This document shows, one piece after another, positions 12,010 to 24,599 of a stretch of 64,000 bases of DNA; the stretch's first letter is position 1; every line of letters starts with the position of its first letter. The DNA is from Limanda limanda. Taxonomy: Eukaryota; Chordata; Actinopteri; Pleuronectiformes; Pleuronectidae. The stretch lies in the NCBI RefSeq assembly GCF_963576545.1, contig NC_083655.1:20754204-20818203 (forward strand), in the 5' to 3' direction. Under the pieces are notes generated by a model. That model was not told where the DNA came from. It searched no databases and was given only the letters and a program-made list of their open reading frames with translations. Position numbers and translations under genes: made by a program.

Positions 12010-12058
12010 TTCTGTGAATGGCAAAACTATACTTTAATGCACTTTGAGTGGTAACCTA
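12010..12058 (+). repeat. SINE tail fragment
   Basis: The string GTGAATGGCAAAACTATACT followed by the GCACTTTGAGTGGT block matches the body of the SINE copies at 46764 and 61816. Only about 50 bp is left. Confidence 0.5.
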
Positions 12059-12189
12059 GGCTAAAAACAGCACTAGAAAAACACTGAATGTGGATATTTA
12101 TGTTTGATAGTAACTGGGAATCCACAGGTAACTTTTCTTACAAATTCAAATCACACAATACACATGATTTTGCAGTTGCAAATTTCTCC

Positions 12190-12228
12190 ATTGTGGGACT
12201 AAAAAAATGATTATCTTATCTTATCTTC
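12190..12228 (+). repeat. LINE 3' tail fragment
   Basis: TTGTGGGACTAAAAAAATGA followed by tandem TTATC units resembles the 3' end of fish non-LTR retrotransposons of the L2/Rex group, which end in short tandem repeats rather than poly-A. Assignment rests on family knowledge and a very short match. Confidence 0.4.
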
Positions 12229-12727
12229 ATTAATTTGTGAACAATTTTGACTCACTAAAAGACTCAAATGTAATTTGTTATTCACATGCCCAAGGAAAGT
12301 AAAGTCTCTATTTGGAAACATGTATCACTCTCTCCTAAAACTATAAATCAGAGAGGATCCTCAAACTCACTGGTGAACTGTCTTTGTGAACCATCTTACA
12401 TTGTGTATATCATTACAATATTGATTAGTTGTCATTAGTGATAAATTAAACGAAATGCAGAAATTGCAATACTTTAATTCAACCCGCAAATAAAGAGTTG
12501 TTGAATTTAATATAGTACAAGGACATTCTCTGAGTACAGACCTAGCGGGAAATGTCATAGTCTAAAACAAAGTCTTGTTTTCATCATTGATCATGGACAT
12601 ATCATTGACATAACATATATATGACAAGCTTATTGTGATGTGGGATTATCAATACAAAATTAATATAAAAGGGCCGCAGCACTGCAGCATGTAAGCAGCA
12701 CTGCAGCATGTCCAGTGGCATGGACAC

Positions 12728-13153
12728 ACTATGGACTGTATATAAAGATATATGTGTAAAGGGAACACGTCATATATCCTCCCAGGACCCCGAATCCTCA
12801 GCTGAAGACATAATTTGGAGCCAGAGACTGAAGCAATCAGAGGATGGAGCTGCAGTAGGTCCCACGGATACACATGCTCGACCAATCATGAGTCAGTCTC
12901 AGCTCTCCATTATGACATTTCAACATGTTTTACCACAAACCTTAATGAACACTTCTACATCAGCACAATAAGAACTACTTAAAAACCATCTTCGAAAAAA
13001 AAAAAAAAATTGTCTTTACTTTTGCCCATGTCCCATCCACTAACAATAAGGAGGCAGAGTTTATGGCCTTTACTGCAGACAGCCACCAGGGGGTGATTGA
13101 GATACCGTGGCTTCACTTCTTGGGAGCTGTCATGTCATCCATCTTTATATGAA
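12728..13153. repeat. MITE-like repeat with degenerate inverted ends
   Basis: The left end has ACTATGGACTGTATATAAAG. The right end has CATCCATCTTTATATG, an imperfect inverted counterpart. The right part (13040-13150) includes CAGCCACCAGGGGGTGATTG and GGGAGCTGTCATGTCATCCA, phrases I recognise from a common percomorph repeat. No coding frame is present. Class and exact limits are uncertain. Confidence 0.45.
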
Positions 13154-13284
13154 GATGCAAGCTGCAGCGATTCAGCAAGGTAGCCACCATACACACACAA
13201 CACAGCCAGTTTGTCCAAGGCATGATCATTACAATCTATATAGGAAAGGGAAAGTCTGGCTTTTGTAATTAAATTCAGATAATT

Positions 13285-16042
13285 CAATATCAAGAAAATT
13301 AGAAAGGAAGTGGCGCTCCAGCAACAGTGTTGAAAATCTCCAAGACTGGAAGAGTAGTGTTACAGAATATAAAAAGGCTCTCCACAAAGCAAGAGCTGCC
13401 TATTACTCAAAACTAATAGAAGAGAATAAAAACAACCCCAGGTTTCTCTTCAGCACTGTAGCCAGGCTGACAGAGAGTCACACCTCCACCGAACCCAGTA
13501 TTCCTCGATCCCTAAATAGCAATATCTTTATGACCTTTTTTAATGATAAAATTCTAACTATTAGAAATAAAATCAATCATCTCCTGCCCTCAATTGGCAC
13601 TAATACCCTCCCAACAATAGAGATCTCAGAAACGGCTGAGAATCCTTCCCATTATTTAGACAGCTTCTCTCTGATCACCCGTGATCAGTTTACCAAAATA
13701 GTCTCAGGTTCTAAACCAACAACCTGTATTTTAGATCCGATTCCAACTAAATTACTTAAAGAAATTCTGCCCCTAATAGATAATTCGTTACTTAACACAA
13801 TCAATCTGTCATTATCATCAGGTTATGTACCACAGTCTTTTAAAATAGCTGTAATCAAACCCCTACTCAAAAAACCAACCCTAGACCCAGAGGTTTTAGC
13901 AAATTACAGGCCAATATCTAATCTCCCCTTCCTATCTAAAATCTTAGAAAAAGTTGTAGCCAATCAGCTGTGTGAGTTTCTCCAGGAAAATAATATATAT
14001 GAAGACTTTCAGTCTGGGTTTAGAACCAATCATAGCACAGAGACAGCCCTGGCAAAAGTCACTAATGACCTTCTAATAGCTTCAGATCAGGGACTTGTGT
14101 CTGTCCTCGTTCTGTTAGATCTCAGTGCAGCATTCGACACAATTGACCATCAAATTTTATTAGAGAGACTAAAACAGTTAATTAACATTAAAGGAACGGC
14201 CTTAAACTGGTTTAAATCTTATTTTGCTGATCGCTCCCAATTCGTTCAAATCAATGATGAGTCATCGGTGCGCACCAAAGTTAACCGTGGTGTCCCACAG
14301 GGGTCTGTGCTCGGCCCAATTTTATTCTCATTATATATGCTTCCACTAGGAAACATTATCAGGACACACTCGGTAAACTTTCACTGTTATGCGGATGACA
14401 CCCAGTTATATTTGTCAATAAAACCTGATCAAAGTAATCAATTAACTAAACTTCGAGCATGTCTCAAGGACATAAAAACCTGGATGACCCGCAATTTTCT
14501 CTTATTAAACTCAGATAAAACAGAGGTTATAATACTCGGCCCTAAACACCTTAGAGATACATTATCTAATGATATAGCTGCGCTAGATGACATTGCCCTT
14601 GCTTCCAATGACACAGTCAGGAACTTGGGAGTGATCTTCGATCCTGATTTGTCCTTTAATAGTCACTTAAAAGTAATTTCTAGGACCGCGTTTTTCCACT
14701 TGCGTAATATCTCAAAAATCAGACATGTCCTTTCGCAAAAAGATGCAGAAAAACTAGTCCACGCCTTTGTTACATCGAGACTGGACTATTGTAATTCATT
14801 ATTATCAGGCTCCAGCAGCAAGTCGTTAAAGACTCTGCAGCTGGTCCAAAATGCCGCAGCACGTGTCCTGACGAGAACTAAGAAAAGAGAGCACATTTCT
14901 CCAGTATTAGCATCGCTACACTGGCTTCCTGTTAAATCTAGAATAGAATTTAAAATTCTCCTCCTCACCTTCAAGGCCCTTAATGATATGGCACCTCTTT
15001 ACCTTAAAGAGATGTTAGTTCCATATCAACCTACTAGAGCACTCCGATCCCAGAACTCAGGTTTACTTGTTGTCCCTAAAGTCTCTAAAAGTAGAGTAGG
15101 AGCCAGAGCTTTTAGCCATCAAGCCCCACTGCTGTGGAATAATCTCTCACTTTCAGTTAGGGAGGCAGACACGCTCTGTTCGTTTAAAAGTAGACTCAAA
15201 ACCTTCCTTTTTTATAAAGCTTATAGTTAGAGCTAATTTGTGCGATGTTCCAAATTTGATTAAATGGCAAAAACCCCTGATGATGCTAAGACGCACAGGG
15301 AATTTATGACACAAGACACACGGAGCTTCTCTTTCCTGCTTCTCCTTCCTTTTCTCCATATTTATCACATCAAGATAATTCTTATCTGATCAGTACATGT
15401 TACTAACTTGACCCCTTTTCCCGGAGTTTCTGTGCCTTAGCGCCCGCGGATGCAGGGCCACAGCTGTGGCCGCACCATGGATTATGATTGTGGATCGCGT
15501 GTCGGAGGTCGCAATGGTGGATCCAGTGGTGGATTCTGTATCGTGCCAGCTGATCGTCGTTGTAATGGAGGATCCTTTGTCGCGTTAGCATCGGATGATG
15601 AGGGACCACGACCGAGGCGGCAGCTGATAATGGATTCTAACTGGCGGCGGTGGACAATGACTGTGGATTATAGTGGATCTCATCCTGATGCTGGATCGTG
15701 GTCTTGCTGCTGGCCAGAGACTGTGATTGCAGCGGGACTGCCTGACACATAGTATTGAAAAATGTTTAGCCTAATGGATGCTGCTAAAAATCCTGATGAT
15801 GTTTTCTTACACCTGACATCTATTGCACTTCTGTCCGTCCTGAGAGAGGGATCCCTCACATGTGGCTCTCTCTGAGGTTTCTACATATTTTTACCTGTGA
15901 AAAGGGTTTTTAGTAGTTTTTCCTTACTCTTGTTGAGGGTTAAGGACAGAGGATGTCACACAATGTTAAAGCCCCATGAGACGAATTGTTATTTGTGAAT
16001 GTGGGCTATACAAATAAAACTTGATTGATTGATTGATTGATA
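13285..16042 (+). mobile_element. L2-type LINE, 5'-truncated, with full 3' end
   Basis: A non-LTR retrotransposon, copied through RNA by its own reverse transcriptase. Coding similarity starts near 13290, inside the reverse-transcriptase protein, so the 5' end and the endonuclease part are missing; this is the usual result of incomplete reverse transcription. The frame ends at 15230. An approximately 800-bp 3' untranslated region follows and terminates in tandem TTGATTGATTGATTGATTGA units at 16020-16042, a typical L2 3' end in fish. Part of the same 3' region recurs at 41395-41615. The long uninterrupted frame suggests a fairly recent insertion. Confidence 0.92.
13530..15230 (+). CDS. L2 LINE reverse transcriptase, partial ORF2
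   Basis: 566 codons from the first Met; this Met is not the true start. The same frame is open back to 13269, and the part from 13290 still reads as LINE protein (for example RKLERKWRSS and YKKALHKARAAYYSKLI), so the natural start is lost by 5' truncation. Reverse-transcriptase motifs are in order. LANYRPISNLPFLSKILEK is near residues 123-141 and LLDLSAAFDTIDH at 195-207. NRGVPQGSVLGP is at 252-263 and the catalytic YADD at 287-290. The C-terminal part contains ASLHWLPVKSRI and a SRVGARAFSHQAPLLWNNL block, usual for L2/CR1-clade proteins. The catalytic aspartates are intact. The apurinic endonuclease domain is absent, so this copy is not expected to be autonomous. Confidence 0.93.
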   Translation: MTFFNDKILTIRNKINHLLPSIGTNTLPTIEISETAENPSHYLDSFSLITRDQFTKIVSGSKPTTCILDPIPTKLLKEILPLIDNSLLNTINLSLSSGYVPQSFKIAVIKPLLKKPTLDPEVLANYRPISNLPFLSKILEKVVANQLCEFLQENNIYEDFQSGFRTNHSTETALAKVTNDLLIASDQGLVSVLVLLDLSAAFDTIDHQILLERLKQLINIKGTALNWFKSYFADRSQFVQINDESSVRTKVNRGVPQGSVLGPILFSLYMLPLGNIIRTHSVNFHCYADDTQLYLSIKPDQSNQLTKLRACLKDIKTWMTRNFLLLNSDKTEVIILGPKHLRDTLSNDIAALDDIALASNDTVRNLGVIFDPDLSFNSHLKVISRTAFFHLRNISKIRHVLSQKDAEKLVHAFVTSRLDYCNSLLSGSSSKSLKTLQLVQNAAARVLTRTKKREHISPVLASLHWLPVKSRIEFKILLLTFKALNDMAPLYLKEMLVPYQPTRALRSQNSGLLVVPKVSKSRVGARAFSHQAPLLWNNLSLSVREADTLCSFKSRLKTFLFYKAYS

Positions 16043-17257
16043 ATTAATTACATTATACATCTTGTTTTCCATTATTGGTGCTGATATGGAGAGGCTCAAT
16101 CTTGCAGAGCTCAGGTAACCAAAAATTCTAATTTATTAGTAACTCAAGTCGCAGCAGAAATTAGTGGCAGAGATGTTGAGGATCCAACCCCCACCCGCAC
16201 ACAGATGTTCAACGGAAAAGATGGAGGGTGATATTCACACGTGTCAACAGACCAAACATCATGCTGAATAATATTTTTAACAGATGCAGTATTTAAATCA
16301 AAATATAATCAATGTAGCAACGGTGTGGGTGAACACTGAGTGTGACCTTTGTGTGTGCGTGTGTGTGTGTGTGTGAGAGTGAGAGAGAGAGAGAGGAAAC
16401 TGCCCAGTCTGACAGTGCCATATAATGCCTGATGAATGCCTGTCTTTATTAGAAACCATTAATAAGGCGAAATGCCCCTCACCATCCCATCCTCTCTAAG
16501 AGAATGTGTGTCAACATGAACAATTACCAGGCTGATAAAACGCACATGGCCCTGTCTACTTCATCTCCAGGGCCTTGATAGATGGCAGGGGACATTTATT
16601 CAGCCGCAGAGGAGACCAGATTAATCATTTAATATATATTTTGGCCTGTGGTCTCACTGGCCAGACTCACAGGGCGATGAAGAAGGCTTATTTTTTCCTG
16701 CATGCACAGCTTAAATATGCACAACATGTAATCATTCTGCCCCCTTTTCTCTTCTTTTTGCCAACAGTTATTGGGAGCAGTGAATTATAGGATCTTTCAG
16801 ATAGAGGCTACTTATTGATATACTGGTTTTAATCACACAATTTGTTGTGCTGTTTTTACTCAAAGTAAATATGGATCAACCAAACTTTTTAATAATACAG
16901 AATTATAAATTTTTCCTCTTAAAGTACATTCATTTTCAAAGTGTGCCCTCTGCCTATTGTTTATGTATTTTGTAGTAATTTGTGACCTAGGTGGGGTGCG
17001 TCTTTCTCCCTGCAGGCGCTGCAACTTTACAAGTCTAAGGGTAAAACCGAGCACCCAAATCTTTATGTGTCTGTGTGTGTGTGTGTATGTGTGGCATCTT
17101 TACCAGACCTTTGTGATTAAATTGATGTTAAATAACAAAAATAAAATCTCTTAGCAATACTAATAATACTGCTAAAAATGAAGCAAGGCAGTATTTATTG
17201 AGGTTGTATCTTAAAATGTATCCAATGTCCTGTATTTTGTCTTGCAACTTGCAGTGT
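16043..17257. other. Non-coding sequence; possible conserved element near 16.44-16.77 kb
   Basis: A GT/GA microsatellite lies at 16351-16396. From about 16440 to 16770 the sequence has balanced composition, no repeat signature and clusters of TAAT/ATTA homeodomain-type cores (such as ACCATTAATAAGG and CAGATTAATCATTTAAT), the look of vertebrate conserved non-coding elements. That is impression only; alignment would decide it. Confidence 0.4.
16351..16396. repeat. (GT)n(GA)n compound microsatellite
   Basis: Alternating GT with one GC interruption, running into GA repeats. Confidence 0.95.
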
Positions 17258-17480
17258 GTTTATTATTTATATAGATATGTTCTTGTCTTGATGACCACAC
17301 AAAGTGCTTCACAGTACAGTTGTGCCATTTACCCATTCACACACACATTTATACAGTGCATCAACAAAAATGTGCAACGCTGTCAGGATTAAACATCACT
17401 CACACACTGCTGGCACAGCCGTCAGGGGAAATTTGAGGTTCAGTATATTCCCAACGGACACTTCAGCATGTGCAGCAGAC
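17258..17480 (-). repeat. SINE copy, minus orientation, degraded
   Basis: It reads TTATATAGATATGTTCTTGT then CTTGATGACCAC and CAGTACAGTT, the reverse complement of the 3' body of the SINE at 61816. Further along, CACTTCAGCATG matches the GCATGCCGAAGTG block. The tRNA-like head is lost. Confidence 0.65.
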
Positions 17481-20400
17481 AAAAGAGAACGCATATTATC
17501 ATTTTCAAATTTTTGTATGCTGATTATTAATCCTCGCTCAAAATGCTTTAATTTATACAACTAATTACAGTATAAATGCAGTGCTGCAGCTGCACATTGT
17601 GATTGAGACTGACAGGAAAGGTTTGTTACCTGAAGGTCTATAACTTTGAATCTTACCTGGTTCGTAAGTGAAAGCCCTAAATTGGTCTACTTTGTGATGC
17701 TGGTGTTGAGAAGTAATCTCTTTAATTCTACCGCTCTGTTCCTCAGGGTTCTGTCTCGTGAAAGCGCGGCCTCCCTTACCTTCTATTCTCCTCTCCTCCA
17801 GCGAGCAACAACACCAACACGCTTCTTATTATGCCGTCAGAGGACAGCAAACAGCCAGAGAGACAAAGAGCCCCAGCTGTCAGCCCATTATTATTAAAAC
17901 CTTGCTGTTTACTCTGGAGTAGTGGCCACTGTTCTTCATCCACCAAAAATTAATGAGATCCTCTCTGCTAACATTGACACTTTGAGCGTAGCGAGCAGAG
18001 AAAGCGGGGGGGGAAACCAAAAGGCTTTGATGAGCTAATAAGCTTTTAGTTACATAGTCTCTTCATTTGAGAGCGCACACAGTGTCTGTGGAGGCTTGCT
18101 CTCCGCCGCAGACACAGCAGAGGTGGGGAAACAACTGTAATCTACTTCAGCGTCCTGCTTTTCAGAATCATTTGCTGCATGAAAAAAACGTCACCGCAGC
18201 CACAGTGTTTGCAGCTCAGTTTTATTCCTCCTCTCGACGTGTCGAAATGCATCCGACATGATGTTTGGGCTCCTGAAAGTTAAATAAGAGCTGATCGCAG
18301 TCACACACTGTGCTTCGCTCGCAGATTATTATTTTACAGTGTTTATATCTGCTGCGGGCCCTCTACTGTAAAATCATGCAATATATTTGCAAAAATATTC
18401 ATCCACCAACCGGGCTCAAGACATTGCCGTGTCAATGAGCAGCAACTGCTTGCTCACTCCAAATGGATTCTACCAGCTAGATATTCCCACCCGTATTTTT
18501 CTTTTCTTTTCTGTTCTTCATCACAGGCTCATACTTCTGCAGTGCATGTGAAACCAAATATGAGAGCGTTACCTCCGGCACTTTACAGCTTGTCTCGGAA
18601 TGAGATATTTTGTTTCACATTGAAAACAATGTAATGCTTTCCAGGTAGAGGAAGAAAAAAAAGTAACCCTGATTTTTTGGTAAAATATAATCGGAGGGAG
18701 AAAACCATGTTACAGAAGCATTATCATATCCTCGACAGAGCTGGTGTAGGCAAGGCCGTACTGATAGAAGCTGTGCAGCAGACGTATACATAATGTGCTG
18801 CTAAGCTGCCATCAGCTAAAAAACCTGCTGTTTGCTGCCTGAGGATATCACTTAGAGAAGATTTCTAAATGAAATGCTGATGTGAGGTGGATGTTAACTC
18901 TACACACTAATTACCTCAGTGTATGAGACACAATGGTAAAACATGGAGCTGTTACGGGATGTGGAAAATGAAAGGCTAAATCTACTTATTTTCAGAATCC
19001 ATTTACTTGTCAAAGCCACTGCTGCCCTATTGTCTCAACGTTGTCGATCATGTTTCAGTATCTTCCCTTTTGGCTCCACGGAGTAACGAATCATGGAAGA
19101 TCTGTAGACCGAGAAAGTTCCATCAGACTTTCACCACGAGCACATTTTGGGTTGACTCCTGACTCAAGAAAATTATGGCACTATATTTTCATTCAAACTC
19201 CGGTAAGCTCAACAGCCCAAAAGCTAAAGCTCCAGAAAAGGAGCCCCCTGCTACTCCAACAACTTCTCCCAGAAATGCAGACAATATTCACTTAAAGGCA
19301 GAAGAGATCTCTCCTCAGGTGACATTGGTACCTAATGTGGTGACACCAGAATTCATACTTCAGAATATAACATCGAGAATATTACATATCCTCTACACCA
19401 TTGAATTAAGGAATCAGAGTATGTCTGGTTGGTTAAGTCATTCCCTGCTGCTACACTGATTCATCTCTATCTTTCCCTTTTTCCCAATGCTCCAGGTAAA
19501 TCCTGTCACAAAAATAACAAATGCACACAGTCACTGTCCATGTGCACTGGACATGCAACTGCGCTTCGCACGGTGCACCATGGCGCATGAAAATGGGGGC
19601 CCATATTCTTATTGACAAGTGATTGCACATGTTTCCGCAAAAATGTGGCCTCACGCAGAGTCAGTGTGTGGAAATGATCGTTAAACCAAGATTATACCTG
19701 TTCTAACGAAGTATATATATATATCCATATTGACAAAACTGGATTACATGACCATACCCACGGTGACGTAGTGGGTTCCGAAAGGTTACAAATTTCCACA
19801 CTAGGCCTTAAGTATAGTAAGACAGTGCATGTGCCCATGCAGTATAACCTCAGGTTATTTTGCCATGCAGACTGTTGTGCTGTTACTGGATGTTCACACA
19901 AGGATGTGGCTGAGCCAGTGGAGTCTTCAGAAACTGTAATGTCCTCCTCCTGTCCACGCTCTCCTCCTGGTGTGTCTTTAAGTGGAGAAGTTACTCCTCC
20001 TTTGTTCATTCCTTCAGATTAGCATATTGATGACAGTCAGGAGAGGGCCGTACATGCGACTTCTCAAGAATGCTGCACACAGCTAAGTACAACCAAAATG
20101 CCCTGGACATGCTTTTGATCGTGTGTGTGTGTGTGTGTACATGTCCAGAGAGAGACTGGAAGCAGTAGTGTTAATTTGTGTAGCTGCACTGGCGTGTGAC
20201 TCTGAGTAGTACACACTGAGAGACATGGGGTTAGTTGTGCGTTTTATGGAAATTGCCTTCATGCCAGGATGCCAAGTTGATCTCAGGCACAACATGCGGC
20301 TGAGGCTCTGTGGAAATGCAATCAGTCAACTCCGACAGGGGTCCCCCAATTCATTTGAAACTGCAAATCTCAAAATTGGCCAAAGGAAATTGGGTAAGAC

Positions 20401-21166
20401 CAAAGCTGGTCAAAAGCATCAACATTGATTTGCTTTTCAGGGGGGGAGGGGGGACGGAGGGGGGGAATCTGTAGGAAGCTAACAACATCAGCAGCAGAGA
20501 ACATTTTGACAATGAGAAGCAGCCCAACAAAATACAAAGACACACACTTTAAACTCTGTCTGTTGAGAGACAAGCAATTACAGTGGAGCTGTGCAGAGGG
20601 AGAACGTGGTTTCAAATGTATATCAGAGAAATCAGCTTCCGGAGAGTTCAGGGTGCAGGGCTGTCATGCTGCTTCGGGAGCATCAAGGTCAGATGAAAAT
20701 GACTGGTTTGCTGCCACTTCAACCACTGACATCACAGCATTACATATGTCTCCCTCAAATGATGAACTAGGAGCCAAACAACCACCATTCCTGACATGAG
20801 GTTTCATCCTTTTCCCACTCATACATGCAAGACAACTTTTCTCTATGTCATGGTCATTCTGAGTCAGAACAACTGCGGGACCCTTCACTTTGACCGCTCT
20901 CATACCACAGTGTGATCTAACTGGACATGTCAGCCTACAGTTTCACTTTGTGTGGGTCCATTTTGCATAGAAGAGTCCCGACATGATGTAAAAGACAAAT
21001 GCTTGTTAACTTTTAATGCAGTTGAGAAGATCACATTGAATTTCAGGTAAACTGCTTTGTCTAAAACACTGTCAGATGTCTTCTTTATGAAAACAAAGAA
21101 TCTTCTCAGCCTACTGTTTGTTTATGTGTAGTGTGTTTTTTCTCATTCTTCTGGAGTATTTCACCA
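17481..21166. other. Non-coding sequence, no gene recognised
   Basis: Small GT microsatellite at 20121-20138 and a G-rich tract at 20442-20466. Short overlapping frames on both strands have no recognisable protein features. Parts of 18050-18480 are repeat-free with balanced composition and could include conserved non-coding DNA, but no specific signal supports a call. Confidence 0.45.
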
Positions 21167-21313
21167 GCCAGAAGGTCGTGGGCAAGATACTGAACCCCAA
21201 ATTGCCCCAGACGGCAGAAGTCTGTGAATGGGTGAATGGCAAAACTGTACTGTAAAGTGCCTTGAGTGGTTATCAAGAGCACAAAAGTTGTATTTAAATC
21301 CAAACCATTTACT
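21167..21313 (+). repeat. SINE 3' half
   Basis: It contains GGGCAAGATACTGAACCCCA, GTGAATGGCAAAACTGTACT and TGAGTGGTTATCAAGA in the same order as in the SINE copy at 46764. The tRNA-like head is missing. Confidence 0.7.
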
Positions 21314-23989
21314 GTCCTCTTTGATTTGTACCTATTTTCAAACATTATCTGATGTCCAGTTAAAATATTTCTGTGTATGTACTGTATAGTGACAGCTGTA
21401 TGGTTCAGATCAGGGAAAAGTTGTGGTTATGGCAGATACTACGCTCATAATAAGTATCCTTAATTCCAGCTCTTGCTCCGAGTTTCAGAAGCTTTGGTAT
21501 TTGATGGATCCTGGTTCTCTGCTCATCACACTTGTTTGTTGCTGCAGTTACTGCCAAATCTGCTCTTGTTGGGATACTATTGGCTGGGAAATGGTTTCCT
21601 AGGTCAGCGGTAGATGCAAATCCCCTCTACTGCAGGTTATTTGATGCACCAACAGAGGAATGGAATGTAGGAGCCTCTGGAATCTAACACGGCTTATTTA
21701 AACAACAGTACACCCTGAGTTTAAGTCTACATATAATGCTGATGGATCACCAGCTAAATCGTATTTCTTTTTATGTTTATTTGGGTTATTTTATCATTTT
21801 CATATCTTCATATTTACATATATGTATTTGGCCTCACTGCAAGGCAATGAATAGCAGGAAAGACATTTCTGCTGGCTATACAGGATTGTCCATGCAGCTA
21901 CTGTGTTTCCATTTGGCTTTAGTTTTTAAGGCCTACATTTTGAAGTCAAAAATAAGTGAAAGTCTATTTTGGTCATCTCCAGCTCCAAACAAACCCAGGA
22001 GAGATAGGATTATTTTGGCATGAAACTATGCATGCTTGTCTGCTCTGATCAAGTGCAGAAGGGGCGGTCTTTGGGGCTTTAGTTATCAGAGTAGCTCACA
22101 TAGACCAGACTCACAGACTTCTCATCACATCTAATAGAGACCACTCTGTGCAACAGATTAATAGCTTAGTCTTAGTAACAACGTTGACAGTACGTGTTTG
22201 TTCTAATTCCTCAGGAAATACATGTTACACCCCACAATGAGGAGTTTAATAAAAAGCATTGCCCTTCTTTTAGAGCTTTTGAATAATCTTTGCATACAGC
22301 GCCTAATATAGCATATCTTCATTTAACTATCTATAAATAGCTATGTTATTATTTGTTAATCATCAAATTTGTTATTAGATATTGGCTTTTGTAGCAACAG
22401 TTTCAGTATATCACAGTATATGAGTCAAAGCCTGCAGGGCTGACAGTGTGACAGATGACTGCCGAGGAGGAACACTGTGATTACCATGGGACCTGCTGAG
22501 GAAAGCGGCTCATTCGGCTTTTGGAGTGAAATCAGGGATTAGTGCAGATTGGGGAGATTTATGTCACTATAGCACCTGTAGTTTGACATTTCAGGTTCTC
22601 ACACTGTGTATCACAGTTTCATTCTCAGACTCATTCACACTGGGAGAGAGGGAGAGGGCTGCAGAGGGTTAGTAGGTTTTTATCACTACACCAGTCCCAC
22701 TGAGTTTCCCAGTCCCACTGAGTTTCAGCACCGAGCTCTGCAATGCTGAATACTCTAGTCATATTTGTGCAATAGCCAATAAAGTCTTAAGGCATTGCAT
22801 GCTGAGAACTGTAGGCATGGGGCTCTGTCAGAAACATGAAGCATATATATTGGTCAAATACAATAATGCAACCAACAATAATTGATAATTTATCATTTTT
22901 AATGGAGATCCACAGCAAAAAGACCACACTCTTTTTTTGTACTATGTATATCAGGAAGCCCACATATCACATCTTAAAATGAGATCAAAACCATTCAAGA
23001 GAAAAAAAGTCAAATTCCCCAGCAGATATTTTCACTTGTCACAGCAGGAAAAGCACAAGTGTCCCACAAGTCAGGGCACTGTGACAGGATGCACCCAAAA
23101 CTAACACCCTGAACCTGAAGAACAGAGCTCTGACATCATGTGTTTGATTGTCTCTTGTTCTTTTTCTGTTGAAATGTCTGCTATGGAAAAAAAAATGAGA
23201 TATATTTCTTTCTTGAAATGAACACACAGTCACGGCCTTTCGTCCCGGGGTTTTAATCCTATTACCTTCAATAGTTACAAAGCATGTGTGCTAAACCCTG
23301 CGTCACCACTTGACATGTAATGTAACAGCAATGACTGTGGTGATCCTCACCTGCCACCAGCAGATGAAGAGTTGAGCTTATCCATGATAAGCCTTGGTTG
23401 CTTTGCAAAACTAATGACAGCCTCAGATGTATGTGTTTCATAATAACAACCAAATGTTAGCATGCGAAAGCACTATGTTAGGAATTATATATTTTGAACA
23501 TTTAAGGCTGTCTTTAAGAATAATATTAACTGTCTGTTAATGTCGAGTAGTTACTGGTTACTGTCTGAATAACACAGTTTATTTTTTACAATCTAATTAG
23601 CAGCCACTCATCAGGGTAAAATTCAGTTTTAAATGTAAAACAAGGGGAGCAAGTGTACAGAAATTGAACCAGGGTTGGTGGCAACAAGCAACTTGTTACT
23701 AACATGTTCTTGACTAGTGAGCATAAATGTTTGTCTCCGAAGTTCGTTTTTCAAATCTTAAAAATATTATAGAAAGAAAGTATTTTTTGGGTTAAACATG
23801 CAGTTGATCTATGCAACCTCAAGAAAGCAATATGCCTGGCCATCTGAAGGTGCCCAGATCCGGGCAAAGACATTGCTACAACATGGATGCTGAAGGGGAA
23901 AAAAACAACTACATACGTCTTAAACTAGCAAACTTGTTTGGCACCATTTTGCCCCAGGTGTAGGATACAGAATGGTAAATGATAAATTG
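21314..23989. other. Non-coding sequence, no gene recognised
   Basis: No exon or RNA recognised. A small tandem duplication of about 18 bp (CCAGTCCCACTGAGTTTC twice) lies at about 22691-22726. Confidence 0.45.
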
Positions 23990-24155
23990 ACTGTTTTTTT
24001 TTGTTATGCTTTTGCCGTATTATTGACAACTCAAAGTACAAGTCACATTCTGCACTCACACAAACTTTTCTATGACACACCATCCACATCCTCCTTCAGG
24101 GGTAGTTTGAGTTTCAGTATCCGGCCCAAAGACACTAAGCAATGTAAGGGCCCAA
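23990..24155 (-). repeat. Highly degraded SINE copy, minus orientation
   Basis: Word order resembles the reverse complement of the SINE body: TTATTGACAACTCAAAGTAC, then CATTCTGCACTCACACA, then TTTCAGTATCCGGCCCAAAG and ACACTAAGCAATG. Divergence is high. Confidence 0.4.
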
Positions 24156-24459
24156 TGGCTTGTTACTTTCCTAATGTCCATATTTATTGTTTGCATTTTT
24201 TTCATCATGAAGCACTTGTCCTTTTGCAAAGTGCTACTAAGTGTTACTTATAAGACAGAGGTTTTAAAAGAATGACTGTTCCTTTAACATACTCTCAAAA
24301 TAATAATAAAAATGTCTCACCATCATGCACTTACATTCAACAACGACAGTGTCTCTCTCTGTCCTTTGCTGTCTTTAGCTCTCTCTTTGTCTTATTTCCC
24401 TCTCTCTTCCTGTAGACCTGCTTTTCTACTGTTTTCCGTCTCATTGCCCCCCCCCCTGC

Positions 24460-24461
<2 letters not shown>

Positions 24462-24494
<33 letters not shown>
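24462..24494. repeat. (CA)n microsatellite
   Basis: About 16 CA units. The surrounding 24350-24560 is CT-rich low-complexity sequence. Confidence 0.96.
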
Positions 24495-24497
<3 letters not shown>

Positions 24498-24599
24498 AGC
24501 TTCTCTCTGTATGATAGAAACATTGGGCCCAATTTCCTCCCATTCTCATGGCACTATTAATAAACAACAACAACAAATAGATGGGAGGAGAAAAACAGA

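Noticed and set aside
15403..15752. Frames of 68 and 100 codons after the L2 coding region
   Set aside because: They lie in the L2 3' untranslated region, which contains short imperfect GGAT-rich repeats. They are not a second L2 protein.
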